Shown in pieces: positions 1 to 9,700 of a DNA stretch of 64,000 nucleotides. The translations under genes were made by a program, and so were the position numbers. The stretch comes from Symbiodinium microadriaticum (Eukaryota; Sar; Dinophyceae; Suessiales; Symbiodiniaceae). Position 1 is the stretch's first letter, and each line of letters starts with the position of its first letter. The DNA lies in NCBI GenBank assembly GCA_001939145.1, contig LSRX01001107.1:133369-197368 (forward strand), in the 5' to 3' direction. The notes below the pieces were generated by a model. That model saw nothing but the letters and a program-made list of their open reading frames with translations. It was not told where the DNA came from and made no database searches.

Positions 1-880
1 TATAGGCCCGCAGATCCTCAGGGGACCGTGTGGAACTTCTGACCCCTGCGACATCCTGCGCCTAGGCGAATTCATCCATCTCCACAATGGGCCACGTAGT
101 ATTTACCCTGACAGATTGCTGTCTCCCATATATCCATTCATTTATCTCCCAAAGCAGCGTAACCAACCTCCACATGAGCGTAACCATCCTGCACCCGTGG
201 GGGGGGGGGAGGCAAACCACAATCAATCCGTGGAAGGGGGGGTGGGCCAAACCACATTAGTGTGACTAGCCTAATTATGCTCGGCATAATTCGTACGCGC
301 ACGAAAACACATTAGCATAAGCAACCTGTACTATTGAGGGAAGGCCTAAATAACAATATAACTATCATGCACCCGTGCATGACTCTTATACAATATATGG
401 TTTAGGTCCCTATCTATCAATATTTGCAGTACCCAGCCGCCGAATATATACCCGAAGAGTTGGGAAGGCCGAAGCTTAGCGTAATTACGATTCGCTCGTG
501 CATCGTTATAGTAATGTTATAGTCTAGCTTTTATCGTCACCTTCGATTTGAGTCGGCTGGTCATCTTATAGAGCCTATTCTCTATAAAATGGCTTGCGAC
601 ACTCTAATTCTGATAATTTACTAGTCGTTTTAGATTAGTACGACTTATCTGAAGCCTGAGAAAAATGACGAGATAATCTATATTCATATACGAATTGAAA
701 TATCTATAAATTCATAAAAGATCTTAAGCGATTAAGGAACTTCCATTACTTTATAAGGTAGTTTGCAAGCTCTGTACACCTGATAGAGACGCTATAAGTC
801 TGTAGGGCCAACGTCCACTCATGAGTTGTGTATGTTTCTAGAATCGCAGTTACAGCATATTCATAACCGTCACAACAGCC
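1..880. other. AT-rich non-coding stretch
   Basis: The sequence is AT-rich with short G runs near 190-240. I see no ORF with protein-like composition and no RNA gene. A short palindromic motif, TGCACCCGTGCATG, lies near 370; a related sequence (TGCACCCATGCAT) lies near 2560. Confidence 0.5.
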
Positions 881-1377
881 TTCTTGTGATCAAGCTTTTC
901 CGCATTTTGCTCTAGCTTTTCGTCCGCCTTCCAGTCCCGTGCTCAGTGATCTGTCTTACTACTCTATTTCTTTTGCCTCGAGCGTTTCAGGTCGTGATGG
1001 CTGCCCTGCCCGGTTGCGGCCTCAAACCTTCGGCGTGTTTTAACATTATTCCGATCGGATCGCCTGAAGGACCAATTATGGCTTTGCTAATGGTGCCCAC
1101 CGCCATCCACGACCCCGTATTCGAGTTCCTTCCTCGGTGTAGGCACGTAGTCGTTTGCTTTCTTATCGTTTTGCTGCGACCCTAGGTACCCGGATTGGTG
1201 GAGCATGAAGGTCACCCAGGAGGCTCGGTCGTAGTCATCAGCGAATTGCGAGTATTCTGAATGGGAGGTCCACCGGCGCGAACTCGCCTTCTTGGCGACT
1301 CTGAATTCAGGACACGCGTTAGAAGCTTTGTAGACTTGGATGCGTTGCCGCCGCCCGTGCAAGGCAAATAATTCCAC
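881..1377. other. GC-richer island in AT-rich DNA, possible decayed coding remnant
   Basis: This block of roughly 500 bases has clearly higher GC than the DNA on both sides. It is open on the plus strand over 946-1185 and on the minus strand over 1087-1377. The minus reading (96 codons) has a mixed, protein-like composition without low-complexity runs, but I recognise no domain in it. It may be a remnant of an inserted gene or transposon. I infer this from composition only. Confidence 0.3.
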
Positions 1378-2674
1378 TAGAATATGCTGTTTTATTTCGA
1401 TATATGCTTGGGAATATGTAATTGTCGATGATTCTTCGTCTTGGATCTTAGAATCTATATTAAGTCATATGATCGATATAGAAGTATAATTCTTAATTTG
1501 TCCGATTGGGAGACTTTATTTGGGTGATTTCATATATTTTAATAATGCATTAGGGTTATAAGGAAATATGAAATATAAGATTAAGTTTCTGAAATTGTTG
1601 AATTTTTGAAAAGGTATATAAAATGAAAAAAATTTGAATAGAATTAAAAATATGAAATCTTTCGTAGGCTTGAGTAGCTAATGGCGTATTCTTCTTTAGA
1701 TAAGTCTTATTATTCTTATGGGAAATAATATTTAAGATTAATTTTATTATATTTTTATATTTTTATTCTTATATATTAATATCTGCGTCTTCTAATTAAA
1801 AAAAGATATATTTTTATTATGAAATGATAGGAGGTTTATGAATTAATATGTAAAAATATAGGGCGGTCGTTAGTTATTGTTATTGGTAATGATGGGAGTC
1901 TATATAATTAAATCTTGATCTTTGAGTAGATATAATTTTGCCTATGATTTATAGATATAAGGATTTGTTTTGCCCTTAATTAAATATTGAATATATTTGA
2001 ATATGACTTGATGAAAGAATTTTATTATTGGATAATAAAGAAATATATGTCGACCATTTATTATCTATTATCGGAAATATCGATATTATTCTAATATATA
2101 TAAGATTAGATTTCATATTTTTTTTTTTTCATAAGGAATTTTTTCTGATGAAAAAAAAAATTCTTCTTAGATAAATATTTTTTTTATTTCAAATTTCTTT
2201 CTGCGAAATTGAAAATTAGAGTGGATTCGTTACTTCTATTGGCAGGTGATCGGCGAGCGATATAAATCGTTTTATAGCTGATAAGATATATTCGAGAATT
2301 GACAGTAAAATAGATATCATTTTTTATTATTTTAATTGATTAGGCATATGAATAATAGAATAGTGGTCGTAATTAAGATACTTGTTTTTTGAGCGTTAGT
2401 AAATATTTAGAATTACGAGATATATTAAGAATCGTTTTTATAGAAATACCTATCTCTAGACTTACTATTGCTCTGCTTTCTTTCTGCGGTTAGTAAATTT
2501 ATTTGACTCCGGCACCAAGGACTGTTGTCGGATAAACATAATAGGAGGCAGCGAACTATGCACCCATGCATACAAGTAGCAATAAAGAATAGAACCGCTA
2601 TTTCCAAATAGCGAGTAGTTGACGATCAAGACAAATTTCTAGCAACGTAAAATTTCCGTCGATCCATGACGAAG
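1378..2674. other. Very AT-rich non-coding stretch
   Basis: The region is strongly AT-rich with A and T homopolymer runs (for example near 2118 and 2150). ORFs here are short and low in complexity. I see no gene. Confidence 0.5.
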
Positions 2675-3057
2675 CGGAGACATAGAGACCCAGAGAAATA
2701 AAGAGAAAGAATCATAGATATAGATATAAATCTAGAGAGAAAAAATACAAAGAAGAGATATAAAAGCACAGAGGGAGATATAGAGGTCTAGATTCAGAGA
2801 ATCAGAGAGAGAGAAATATAGAGAGAGATAGAAAGAGAAATACAAAAATAGAAAGAGAGCGAGAGAGAGAGATATAGAGATTCAGAGAGCGATAGATGTA
2901 GAGAAAGAGAGAGAGATAACGATAGAGAAAGATAGAGAGATCTAGAGACGGATATCGAGGGATAAGGAGATATAGAAAGGGAGAGAGAAAGATATGGATA
3001 TAAAGATGTAGAGAGTTAAATAGAGATAGAAAGAGAGAGAGAGAGAGATATATATAT
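2675..3057 (+). repeat. Purine-rich GAGA/GATA tract, left part
   Basis: The plus strand is almost all purine plus T in degenerate GAGA, GATA and AGAGAT units. The same kind of sequence resumes at 8239. The two parts would be one continuous tract of about 1 kb without the mobile element at 3066-8230. Confidence 0.85.
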
Positions 3058-3065
3058 ATATATAT
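3058..3065. repeat. Putative 8-bp target-site duplication, left copy
   Basis: ATATATAT lies directly outside the left terminal GGTACC and matches 8231-8238. An 8-bp duplication is the known size for IS1595/ISXO2 and close to that of Merlin elements (8-9 bp). The weakness is that the left flank is a longer (TA)n run, so a match could occur by chance. Confidence 0.55.
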
Positions 3066-3089
3066 GGTACCCCCCCTTTTGTACCCACG
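3066..3089 (+). repeat. Left terminal inverted repeat
   Basis: These 24 bases begin GGTACCCCCC and end TGTACCCACG. Compared with the reverse complement of 8208-8230, the outer GGTACC and the inner TGTACCCACG are identical; the differences fall in the C/T-rich middle, with one base of length difference. Confidence 0.85.
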
Positions 3090-3230
3090 TTTTGTGTTTG
3101 GATTATGCGAAAAAGCGCATGCAAATCGTTTATATTACTTTCGTGTACGATGTGAGGATTGATATGATGCAGTCGTATGTGCATGTTTGCATGGTTGGTG
3201 GCAGAAATTGACAGATCTTGCACATGTTGG

Positions 3231-3284
3231 CGAATGAAGCAGCAGAGCTTGAACAGACGAATGAAGCAGCAGAGCTTGAACAGA
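3231..3284. repeat. 27-bp unit, two tandem copies, inside the left end
   Basis: Two identical 27-base copies (each starting CGAATGAAGCAGCAGAG) stand head to tail between the left terminal repeat and the transposase stop codon. They could be subterminal transposase-binding repeats. They could equally be a simple replication duplication. Confidence 0.8.
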
Positions 3285-3419
3285 CGAGTTCTTTTCCTTC
3301 GATGGAGGCCCCATAATTAGCAAGCATGTGGTTCCCAGGTGAACAGATTAAGACAGAAACTTATTCATAAAGCCGGTTCACAGGTCACCGCATCCTACCC
3401 AAAGGTCAGCATTCCGATT

Positions 3420-4589
3420 CTAGTACTCGTATTGGGCTGACCTGAGCTTTGCTCGGAGAAAGGCACTACCCGCTTTCGTATGCTGGTTCACAAGGACGCG
3501 CTCCTTGAGAAATCGCCAGCAGCGGTCTATGACCTGTGTACCGGATTTGACCTTGAGGGTCTTCCCCTTGGTCCCGGGCAATTTGTGGGTGACGATCCAC
3601 ACATAATGAGGGCGTTGCCATTGCCATTTCCCGTTGACCTTCACTCGCTTCTTGCAGTGGACAACCTTGTCGTGCAACACCCGTGGAAGCTTGAGCTTGT
3701 AGCTCTTGGCAGAGTCGGTGTGCAGGATCACTTTGCGATCTTGCAACAGCTCGCTGCCCAAGGCCTTCCACTCAATCTTCCTGATGGCGCCGGGCCCGGG
3801 GGCACGCTTCACGGTGATCTTGGGCTGCAGTTTGCGAAGAATCAAGGTCTCGGGGCGGCCGCGCTGAATGATGCCCGCCCATTGCTCCCACATCATGACG
3901 CAATCTTTGGACTTGATCAAGTGTTTGAACTCCACATCCTGAGATATGTCGCGTCTGTCAAAGGTAGCCTCATCAGCCTCGATGTCCTTCCAGCATTTCC
4001 CGTCCCCGAACACGATCTCCTTTTCCTTCTTCTCGACGTACTCCTGCCTCAGCTTGCAGATCTTCTTCTCCATGTCCTCAATGGCCTTATGGTTGATATC
4101 GAGAAGAAGGTGGATCTTGCTCTGGGGAACCCTGTGCAACTTGAGGAGAATATGAGCGGCCTGCATTTGGAGGGACTGAGCTTGCGGTCCTTGGCCTTCG
4201 GTGAAGAGTGGGTGTAGATGGTGAGGGTTCATCCACACGTGGCAATTGCGATGACTGCACCGATGCTTGAGGCAACCGCGGGGATCGAGCTGCAGCTTCG
4301 ACAAGGTGCCTTTTGAGCAGGTAGGGCAGGTCATGCCCTCCCATTTCGGGATGAACTTGTCAGCGATGAGGATGTTGATGATCTCCTCGTCGGAGGCTCG
4401 GAGGAGCTGATGGAGTGTTCTTTTCCACTTGATTTGGTCTTTGCTTTGTCCACGAGGACCCACAGTGCACTTCTCACGAACATACTTGACATCCTTCCAA
4501 GTGGTGGATTTCTTGGCAGCAGGTCGCTTCTGGACTGATCTCAACTTGCCCTTCTTTGGCACAATGTTGTTGATGATGCCCTTGCCCAT
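3420..4589 (-). CDS. ISXO2/IS1595-type DDE transposase, intact
   Basis: This 389-residue protein has a normal ATG start and one uninterrupted frame. It begins with a Lys/Arg-rich stretch (residues 1-60) that could serve nuclear import or DNA binding. A zinc ribbon follows, with Cys88, Cys91, Cys106, Cys111 and Cys116 and a CPTC knuckle. The catalytic core shows DEATFDRR (Asp206-Glu207), ILHTDSAKSY (Asp292) and VIDRCWRFLKE (Asp355, with Trp358 and Lys362). That order and spacing match ISXO2-like transposases, which cut and paste DNA at terminal inverted repeats; Merlin is the eukaryotic relative. The third acidic residue is Asp, or Glu363 if the alignment shifts. It is the last gene on the minus strand before the left terminus, about 200 bases from the helicase-like gene. 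With no frameshift or stop, it may still be active. Confidence 0.85.
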   Translation of the reverse strand: MGKGIINNIVPKKGKLRSVQKRPAAKKSTTWKDVKYVREKCTVGPRGQSKDQIKWKRTLHQLLRASDEEIINILIADKFIPKWEGMTCPTCSKGTLSKLQLDPRGCLKHRCSHRNCHVWMNPHHLHPLFTEGQGPQAQSLQMQAAHILLKLHRVPQSKIHLLLDINHKAIEDMEKKICKLRQEYVEKKEKEIVFGDGKCWKDIEADEATFDRRDISQDVEFKHLIKSKDCVMMWEQWAGIIQRGRPETLILRKLQPKITVKRAPGPGAIRKIEWKALGSELLQDRKVILHTDSAKSYKLKLPRVLHDKVVHCKKRVKVNGKWQWQRPHYVWIVTHKLPGTKGKTLKVKSGTQVIDRCWRFLKERVLVNQHTKAGSAFLRAKLRSAQYEY

Positions 4590-4792
4590 AGCTATCCACT
4601 GGTATAGAGGGGACTGTGGCTAAGGCTTGCTGTGTGCCAGAATGCTGCGCTTAGCATACCATCACACAGCTAGCATCGGTCACAAATAAGTTACAACACA
4701 GAGGCTCTGTGCATGCACTGCAATGGGCCGCTTTTCTTGCCTGTACCTGCGTGCGATGTGTGATTTATAGTGCCCGAGGCTGGGGAAGGACC

Positions 4793-6680
4793 TCAGTTGT
4801 GCATGTGCTGAGCGGCCTCCTCGTCTGCCGTCATGCCCGCGTCAGCTGCCACGTTGATGCCTTGGTTCGTCTCTGCCCCCGGGAGCGGCTCAATGGATGG
4901 TGTCTTGACACGCATTCGGTTGGCGGGAGAAGGGTAGATGAATATCCCAAGACGATTTGGGCGGGGCCAATTGCCAATGGCCGGGAAGACGGGAGGTAGG
5001 CCCATCGATGCACGCTGAGCGTTGGGATCTTCATCTGATGCATCTTCAGGAGATGCCGGGAGCTGCCGTGTAGGACGAAGCCAAGTCTGCACTTGTGTGT
5101 TGCAATGCGACACATACGCATCTCGTGAGGAGAAGCTGGACATGGTCTCGACGCTCGCCTTGATCATCTCCTGCTCTTTGTCTACCTGGGCCTGGTACTC
5201 AGGGGCATACACGAGGACGCCTGACTTGTACATATTGTAGATTGGCTTGCATTCTTCTTCAAGCAAGTCTTTGTGCAAGTTATTCTTCACAATTCTATGG
5301 ATGATAAAGTCCGGGTTCTCACTGGGAAAACGCAAGTACAAGGCAGACTCAGTGAAGACCAGGACGGTACTGCGTTTGAGAACTGCGAACTTGTCCTTGA
5401 GATGAGCATCGCCGAAGAGAGGATGGACCAACTTCATGAAAGAGTCTGTGGACAATGTCGTGTCACCTGGTTTGGTGTCCGTCGGGTCCTCGCCTGTGTC
5501 ATTCGAGGCATAGGCTCTCATCTGATTGCGGAGAAGTCGAGCGTCGCAATACCGGCCTTCGACCGTCCCATCCTCATCGACCGTCACAAAGGCCTTCAGG
5601 TCAGCGACATCAACCTTCCTTTTGGAAGGATCATCCAAAAAGATAGCCTCTTGTATTTGAGGTGCACGTTGCCTGAAATTGTCTAGGGACTTTGCCCGAC
5701 GCCAACCCGGTAGCACACCCTGCAGCCCAAGTCGATCTATGTGAAAACGCCCGATTGCCATGGCCATGGCAATGACAGTAGGTGTCTTGCCTACCCCAGG
5801 ACTGCCTGCGATCACGACCGCGGTAGTAAGCAGCAGTGGTTAGAGAAGGGGTAGAATGTGCTTGACCAAGTCCTCGTTCAAGTTGTAGGTGTTCAAGGGA
5901 AACTCGGTCATACTCTGGGCCCCGCTCACGCCACGTGACTTATTCTGTGCCATGCCTCGAACTTTCACTTCAGGCCACCCAGCGATGGGTGATCCTGACT
6001 CAGGTCGAATATGGGTAAGGATCCAAAATGTTTGCTCGTTACGGGCGTCGCATTCAGGCGCATGGAGATTGATGAACTTGATGCCTTCTGATAAGTCGTC
6101 GCTGGGGACCAAGTTGTTGACGTGGACCGAGTCAGGTTGCCTGACGACTTGTCTTGCAACGAATACCAATGTTCATGATGCCCACGTACTTTATCCAAAG
6201 CCCACTGCAGAGCTTTCTTCACGGCATGAGGACCATTGCGGAAGACAGGCACGAGAGGTGTCCCGCTGCAAAAGGACATGGCTGCCTTTGACGGAACTGT
6301 TTCTCCAGGTAGAGAATCTTCAGAACATTCATACAGCCGTCGCCTGTGTTCTCAATGATGATGTCTACTTTGCTCGTTGCTGGTGGTATGTCGGAGAAAC
6401 GAATGGGTGGAGGTAGTTCGGCAAGTTTGCCTTCGGCAACAAGTTTGCCGAGGGTGTTGGCACTGCCACACTCCATAATGCCCACATGGGAGTCCATGAT
6501 CACGGAGGCGGACTTCACGGCCTTACAATCGAGGGGCCGGCACACTCCCGCCAAGAAGTCCGACATGGTCACACGATCGCCCGAATCGTTGGTGGAGATG
6601 TCAGGATGAGGAAGGACCTTAATCTGCCATCTCCGATCGGACCCCTGGTTCATGCCCTCATCAAGCAACCGACCCGACAT
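4793..6680 (-). pseudogene. SF3-like P-loop helicase/ATPase gene, broken
   Basis: The downstream part (from 5815) has Walker A GSPGVGKT (5784-5807), Walker B AIFLDD about 50 residues later, a basic beta-hairpin segment, and a motif C-like MRAYASND. That motif order is typical of superfamily 3 helicases, the class found in Rep proteins of small DNA replicons. An in-frame TAA (5840-5842) stands ten codons before the Walker A glycine. The same reading frame is open and protein-like above it, to about 6169. The first ATG below the stop lies after Walker A, so re-initiation would lose the ATP-binding loop. Further up, the protein-like reading moves into two other frames (about 6165-6250 and 6250-6680), so two frame changes or unrecognised introns are needed. 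I see no HUH nickase motif in the upstream part. The function is inferred: unwinding or remodelling DNA during movement of the element. Confidence 0.65.
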
Positions 6681-6994
6681 TGGCTGGAAGTATATGGGAC
6701 AGGAAGGATAATTTGATGATTTGTGTGCTAAGACAAAGACTTCTAATAACAGGGCAGACGTGGTATTGGTGACCATGTGATGCAAAGTGGCGCACTGCAA
6801 CTGACATGCATGGCGTATGGTATGTATATCATATGTATGGGACACATAAGTAACCGAGAACAACCCACATCAACACGTGAGCTCTCAGACTTCGCTCACA
6901 CTTTTGTTCTCGCTGCTGTAGGTCTCTCGAACAGAGGTAAGGCTACGTGCCGCGGCCTCGCCACAAAATTTGGGCCTTGGCATGTTGATGCACC

Positions 6995-7750
6995 TTATGT
7001 GGATTCCCATTTGGCCTTGTACTGCATAATGCGAACCAACAGCTGATGGGCTAGCTTACGGCGCTTTGGGTTCTCGCCGGCGGCCTCTCCCAACCAAACT
7101 GCTGTGTTGTACGTGTCCGCCCAATCCGACTCCCACTGAAGGACCTGTTGGTAGGCAGGCAACGGTGGGGTAGACTCCGACTCACTTGATGAAGATGAGG
7201 ACGATGAGGAATCTTGTGGTGGAACACCTGTATCCTCCGCATTGTTCTCAATCATGTCCGAAATGGCTGGTGCTGGAACTTCGGTCCCCTCGGGGGCTTC
7301 GTTCTCCTCGGGGTTGTTCTGAACAATGTTTTGGATGGCTAATGGGGTATTGTCCTCTTGGTCCGCCGTAATCTCGTCCTCGATGGCTAGCATAGACTTC
7401 CTGCGGGCTTCGCGCATGGGCTCACCAAGAATACGCACCATGCGAAGGTGTGCAGCATCACTCCAAGAACCCGTTATGCCACTAGGAAGGCCTTCTGCTC
7501 GAGCAACATTGTTCAGAAGTCGATGGTAGCGCCCCCTGGTTAGTGGCAACCGTGTACCGTGGATTACGATGACGCCGTCCTGAGCCTGCTGGAGGATGTT
7601 CGCCATGGTGGGACGTGTAGTTGGAGCCTGGGGGTTGAGTGGCACATCTGCGCCGGGCTGCTGTGGTGGTCGAGCTCCTTGTGGAATCAACCGAAGCACG
7701 GCCCCCTGTTGCGAGAGCTCCACCTGCCCTTCGACACGAAAGAGCGTCAT
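6995..7750 (-). CDS. Acidic serine-rich protein of the mobile element
   Basis: This is a 251-residue ORF with a normal ATG, and the first gene from the right end of the element. The N-terminal half is mixed and Pro/Gln/Arg-containing; residues about 110-160 are Glu/Asp/Asn-rich; a run of nine Ser begins near residue 182, followed by alternating Ser-Glu; the C-terminal 45 residues look helical with Trp and Leu (WADTYNTAVWLGEA). I recognise no domain. It shares orientation with the helicase and transposase genes, so it is probably part of the element. An acidic Ser tract may be phosphorylated and bind basic proteins, which is a guess from composition only. Confidence 0.55.
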   Translation of the reverse strand: MTLFRVEGQVELSQQGAVLRLIPQGARPPQQPGADVPLNPQAPTTRPTMANILQQAQDGVIVIHGTRLPLTRGRYHRLLNNVARAEGLPSGITGSWSDAAHLRMVRILGEPMREARRKSMLAIEDEITADQEDNTPLAIQNIVQNNPEENEAPEGTEVPAPAISDMIENNAEDTGVPPQDSSSSSSSSSESESTPPLPAYQQVLQWESDWADTYNTAVWLGEAAGENPKRRKLAHQLLVRIMQYKAKWEST

Positions 7751-7840
7751 GGCAAGAAGAGAGTGACGATGGAGACTTGTACACTGAATGCAGCGGCCTC
7801 ATATGGAAGAGGAGTGGAACAGATACGACTTGGAACCACA

Positions 7841-8000
7841 AGGGTCTGTATTCAAACGAATTCAGGGCGTATTCAATTGAATACGCCTCGGATTCAAGAT
7901 TCAAGGTGCCAGGGAGAAGTTTGCCCTGCACCTTGAATCTTGAATCTTGAATCCGAGGCGTATTCAATTGAATACGCCCTGAATCCATTTGAATACCCTG
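7841..8000. repeat. Nested palindrome: about 75-bp inverted repeat containing two 22-bp palindromes
   Basis: Positions 7841-7909 and about 7928-8000 are inverted copies of one another, separated by about 20 bases. Each arm contains the same perfect 22-base palindrome (7866-7887 and 7957-7978; half-site GGCGTATTCAA). Each arm also contains GATTCAAGATTCAAGGTG, with one extra 7-base unit in the right arm. Folded as one strand, this gives a long stem whose arms can also form side hairpins. It lies upstream of the Ser-rich gene, within the element. It could be an origin, a transposition signal, a nested foldback MITE or a bidirectional regulatory site. Confidence 0.85.
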
Positions 8001-8138
8001 TAGTTGGGTCCGGGGCGAGAGTCTTAGCAACATACAAGAAAGTTAGGATCTACAGGCACAGTTAGACGACCTTATAGAATATTCTATATGGGTCTCCCTC
8101 CCCGGGCCCAAGAACCCACGCCATTCTGCAGTCAGAAA

Positions 8139-8230
8139 TTGAAAGGTGTGGGTACAAGGGCATCCCACGTACCCACATCTTCCCAAAATTGAGATTTAGA
8201 AGAAAGGCGTGGGTACATGGGGGCGGTACC
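8139..8230 (-). repeat. Right terminal inverted repeat and subterminal direct repeats
   Basis: The right terminal inverted repeat is 8208-8230 (reverse complement starts GGTACC). Just inside it, GAAAGG(C/T)GTGGGTACA is present twice as a direct repeat (near 8148 and 8202), and an inverted GTACCCACA lies between them. Several spaced copies of a GTACCCAC core near one end are what transposase-binding sites look like in many DNA transposons. Confidence 0.8.
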
Positions 8231-8238
8231 ATATATAT
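8231..8238. repeat. Putative 8-bp target-site duplication, right copy
   Basis: ATATATAT lies directly outside the right GGTACC and matches 3058-3065. It is followed by AGACACAAAG, then the resumed purine tract. Confidence 0.55.
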
Positions 8239-8886
8239 AGACACAAAGATCCAGAGAGTCCTAGAGACACAGAGAGAGAGATAGAGAGACGCAAAGATAT
8301 AGATCTAAAGAGAGCGAGAGATATGGAGATATAAAGAGAAATATAGAAATGCAGACCGAGAGAGATAGAGAGGAGAGATAGAGAGGGAGATATAGAGAGA
8401 GATAGGGAGAGATAGATAGAGATAGAGATAGAGAGAGATAGAGATAGAGAGAGAGAGAGAGCGTCAATATTAAAGAGATCGAAAAATAAAGAAAGAGAGA
8501 GATAGAGAAATACAGCCGCCCAGAGAAAGATATAAAGAGAGATATAGAGACTCAGAGACCCAGAGAGAGATATAAAAAAAACAAAGAGAGATACGGAGAT
8601 CTAGAAAGAGAGAGATATAGATAACAGAGACTGAGAGAGATAGGGAGATAGAGATTGAGAGAGATAGGGAGACAGAGAGAAAGAAATATAGAAAGAGAGA
8701 GAGAGAGAGAACGAGCGAGATAGATATAGATAGAGAAAGATATAGAAAGATAGAGAGAAATAGAGAGAAAGAGATCTAAATATAGATATGGAACCAGAGA
8801 GAAAGAGAGATATAGAAAGAGAGAGATATTGAAATACGAAAGAGACAGGAATAGAAAGAGAGAAAGAGAAAGAGAGACGATTTTCA
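8239..8886 (+). repeat. Purine-rich GAGA/GATA tract, right part
   Basis: Degenerate AGAGAGATAGAG units fill about 650 bases. Minus-strand ORFs here are long Ser/Leu/Tyr runs created by the repeat and are not genes. It continues the tract at 2675-3057 after the mobile element. Confidence 0.9.
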
Positions 8887-9700
8887 AATATATTCAAAAA
8901 ATCAATTTTAAGATACTTCTAGGGCGTTTTATTCTATTGAAAATTTCTAATCTTATTAGAATATCAAAATCTACAAATATAGAAATATATTCTAATAAAT
9001 CTTTAAAAACAGGCATTCTACGATGATATAGAGATATATTTACTGCATTATATTTGAGTCTTACGTAATTTATATAACCGGATTATGAGCGAAGATTCGT
9101 GATATTGCATAATTAATTTCAAGAACATAATAATAATCATTTGCAAAACCATAATAATTATTATTCTGTCGCGCGCTTTCAATTCTAGAAGGTTAATTAG
9201 GCTTCTTGAATTCAATAATTTAATATAAAAAATATAAATATGAACTTTGACGACCATAATATCGATAATTCATAATTTCCGAATCGAAATCAAATATAAT
9301 AACGATATCTTTTCCCTCCCGTATCTTATAGATAGCATAATCTCGACGTATCGATCGGAGATCGAGATATAGAGAATCAGCCATAGACATAGAGATATAG
9401 ATTATCAGAAATAAAAGGCGATATATATATATATATCTTTTTTTTCTAGTAATAATCATAGACCTTAATGAAATCCTCTATAAATTCCATTCATAAAAGT
9501 ATATCTTTTTAGCTAGAATTAAATATTAAATAAATTTGGAAATAAAATCAAAAATTCTCAAAATTTTCTAATTATAGAATAATCCAAATTTATCGAAAAT
9601 TTACGGTCGTAAAAATTTCATTTCGAAATTTTCAATTTTCAATAAATTTTTCTATTAATATCTTAATTATTTTGCCTCTACCAAAAAAATAAGTATTATT
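8887..9700. other. Very AT-rich non-coding stretch
   Basis: The region is AT-rich with a (TA)n run near 9420 and A/T homopolymers. I see no gene. Confidence 0.5.

Larger units (their letters stand above)
3066..8230 (-). mobile_element. 5.2-kb TIR element with ISXO2-type transposase and SF3-like helicase
   Basis: The two ends are inverted repeats starting GGTACC and sharing TGTACCCACG. They interrupt a purine-rich tract that continues on both sides, and the same 8 bases flank them. All three coding units run on the minus strand, from right to left: an acidic Ser-rich protein (7750-6995), a broken helicase-like gene (about 6680-4793) and an intact DDE transposase (4589-3420). The GC content of the coding part is far above that of the surrounding AT-rich DNA, as expected of an insertion. 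A transposase related to Merlin and IS1595 fits the 8-bp duplication. The helicase partner is unusual for that superfamily. The transposase frame is intact, while the helicase has an in-frame stop and frame changes, so this copy may be only partly functional. Confidence 0.8.

Noticed and set aside
2942-3223. Minus ORFs rich in Ser/Leu/Tyr across the GAGA tracts (also 8261-8897)
   Set aside because: They are direct translations of degenerate GAGA/GATA repeats and have no protein character.
3480-4217. 245-codon plus-strand ORF
   Set aside because: Antisense shadow of the transposase, which has clear domain motifs on the minus strand.
4793-6863. HUH (rolling-circle) endonuclease upstream of the SF3-like helicase
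   Set aside because: I looked for a His-hydrophobic-His motif followed by a catalytic Tyr and found no convincing one, so I do not call a Rep protein or a Helitron.
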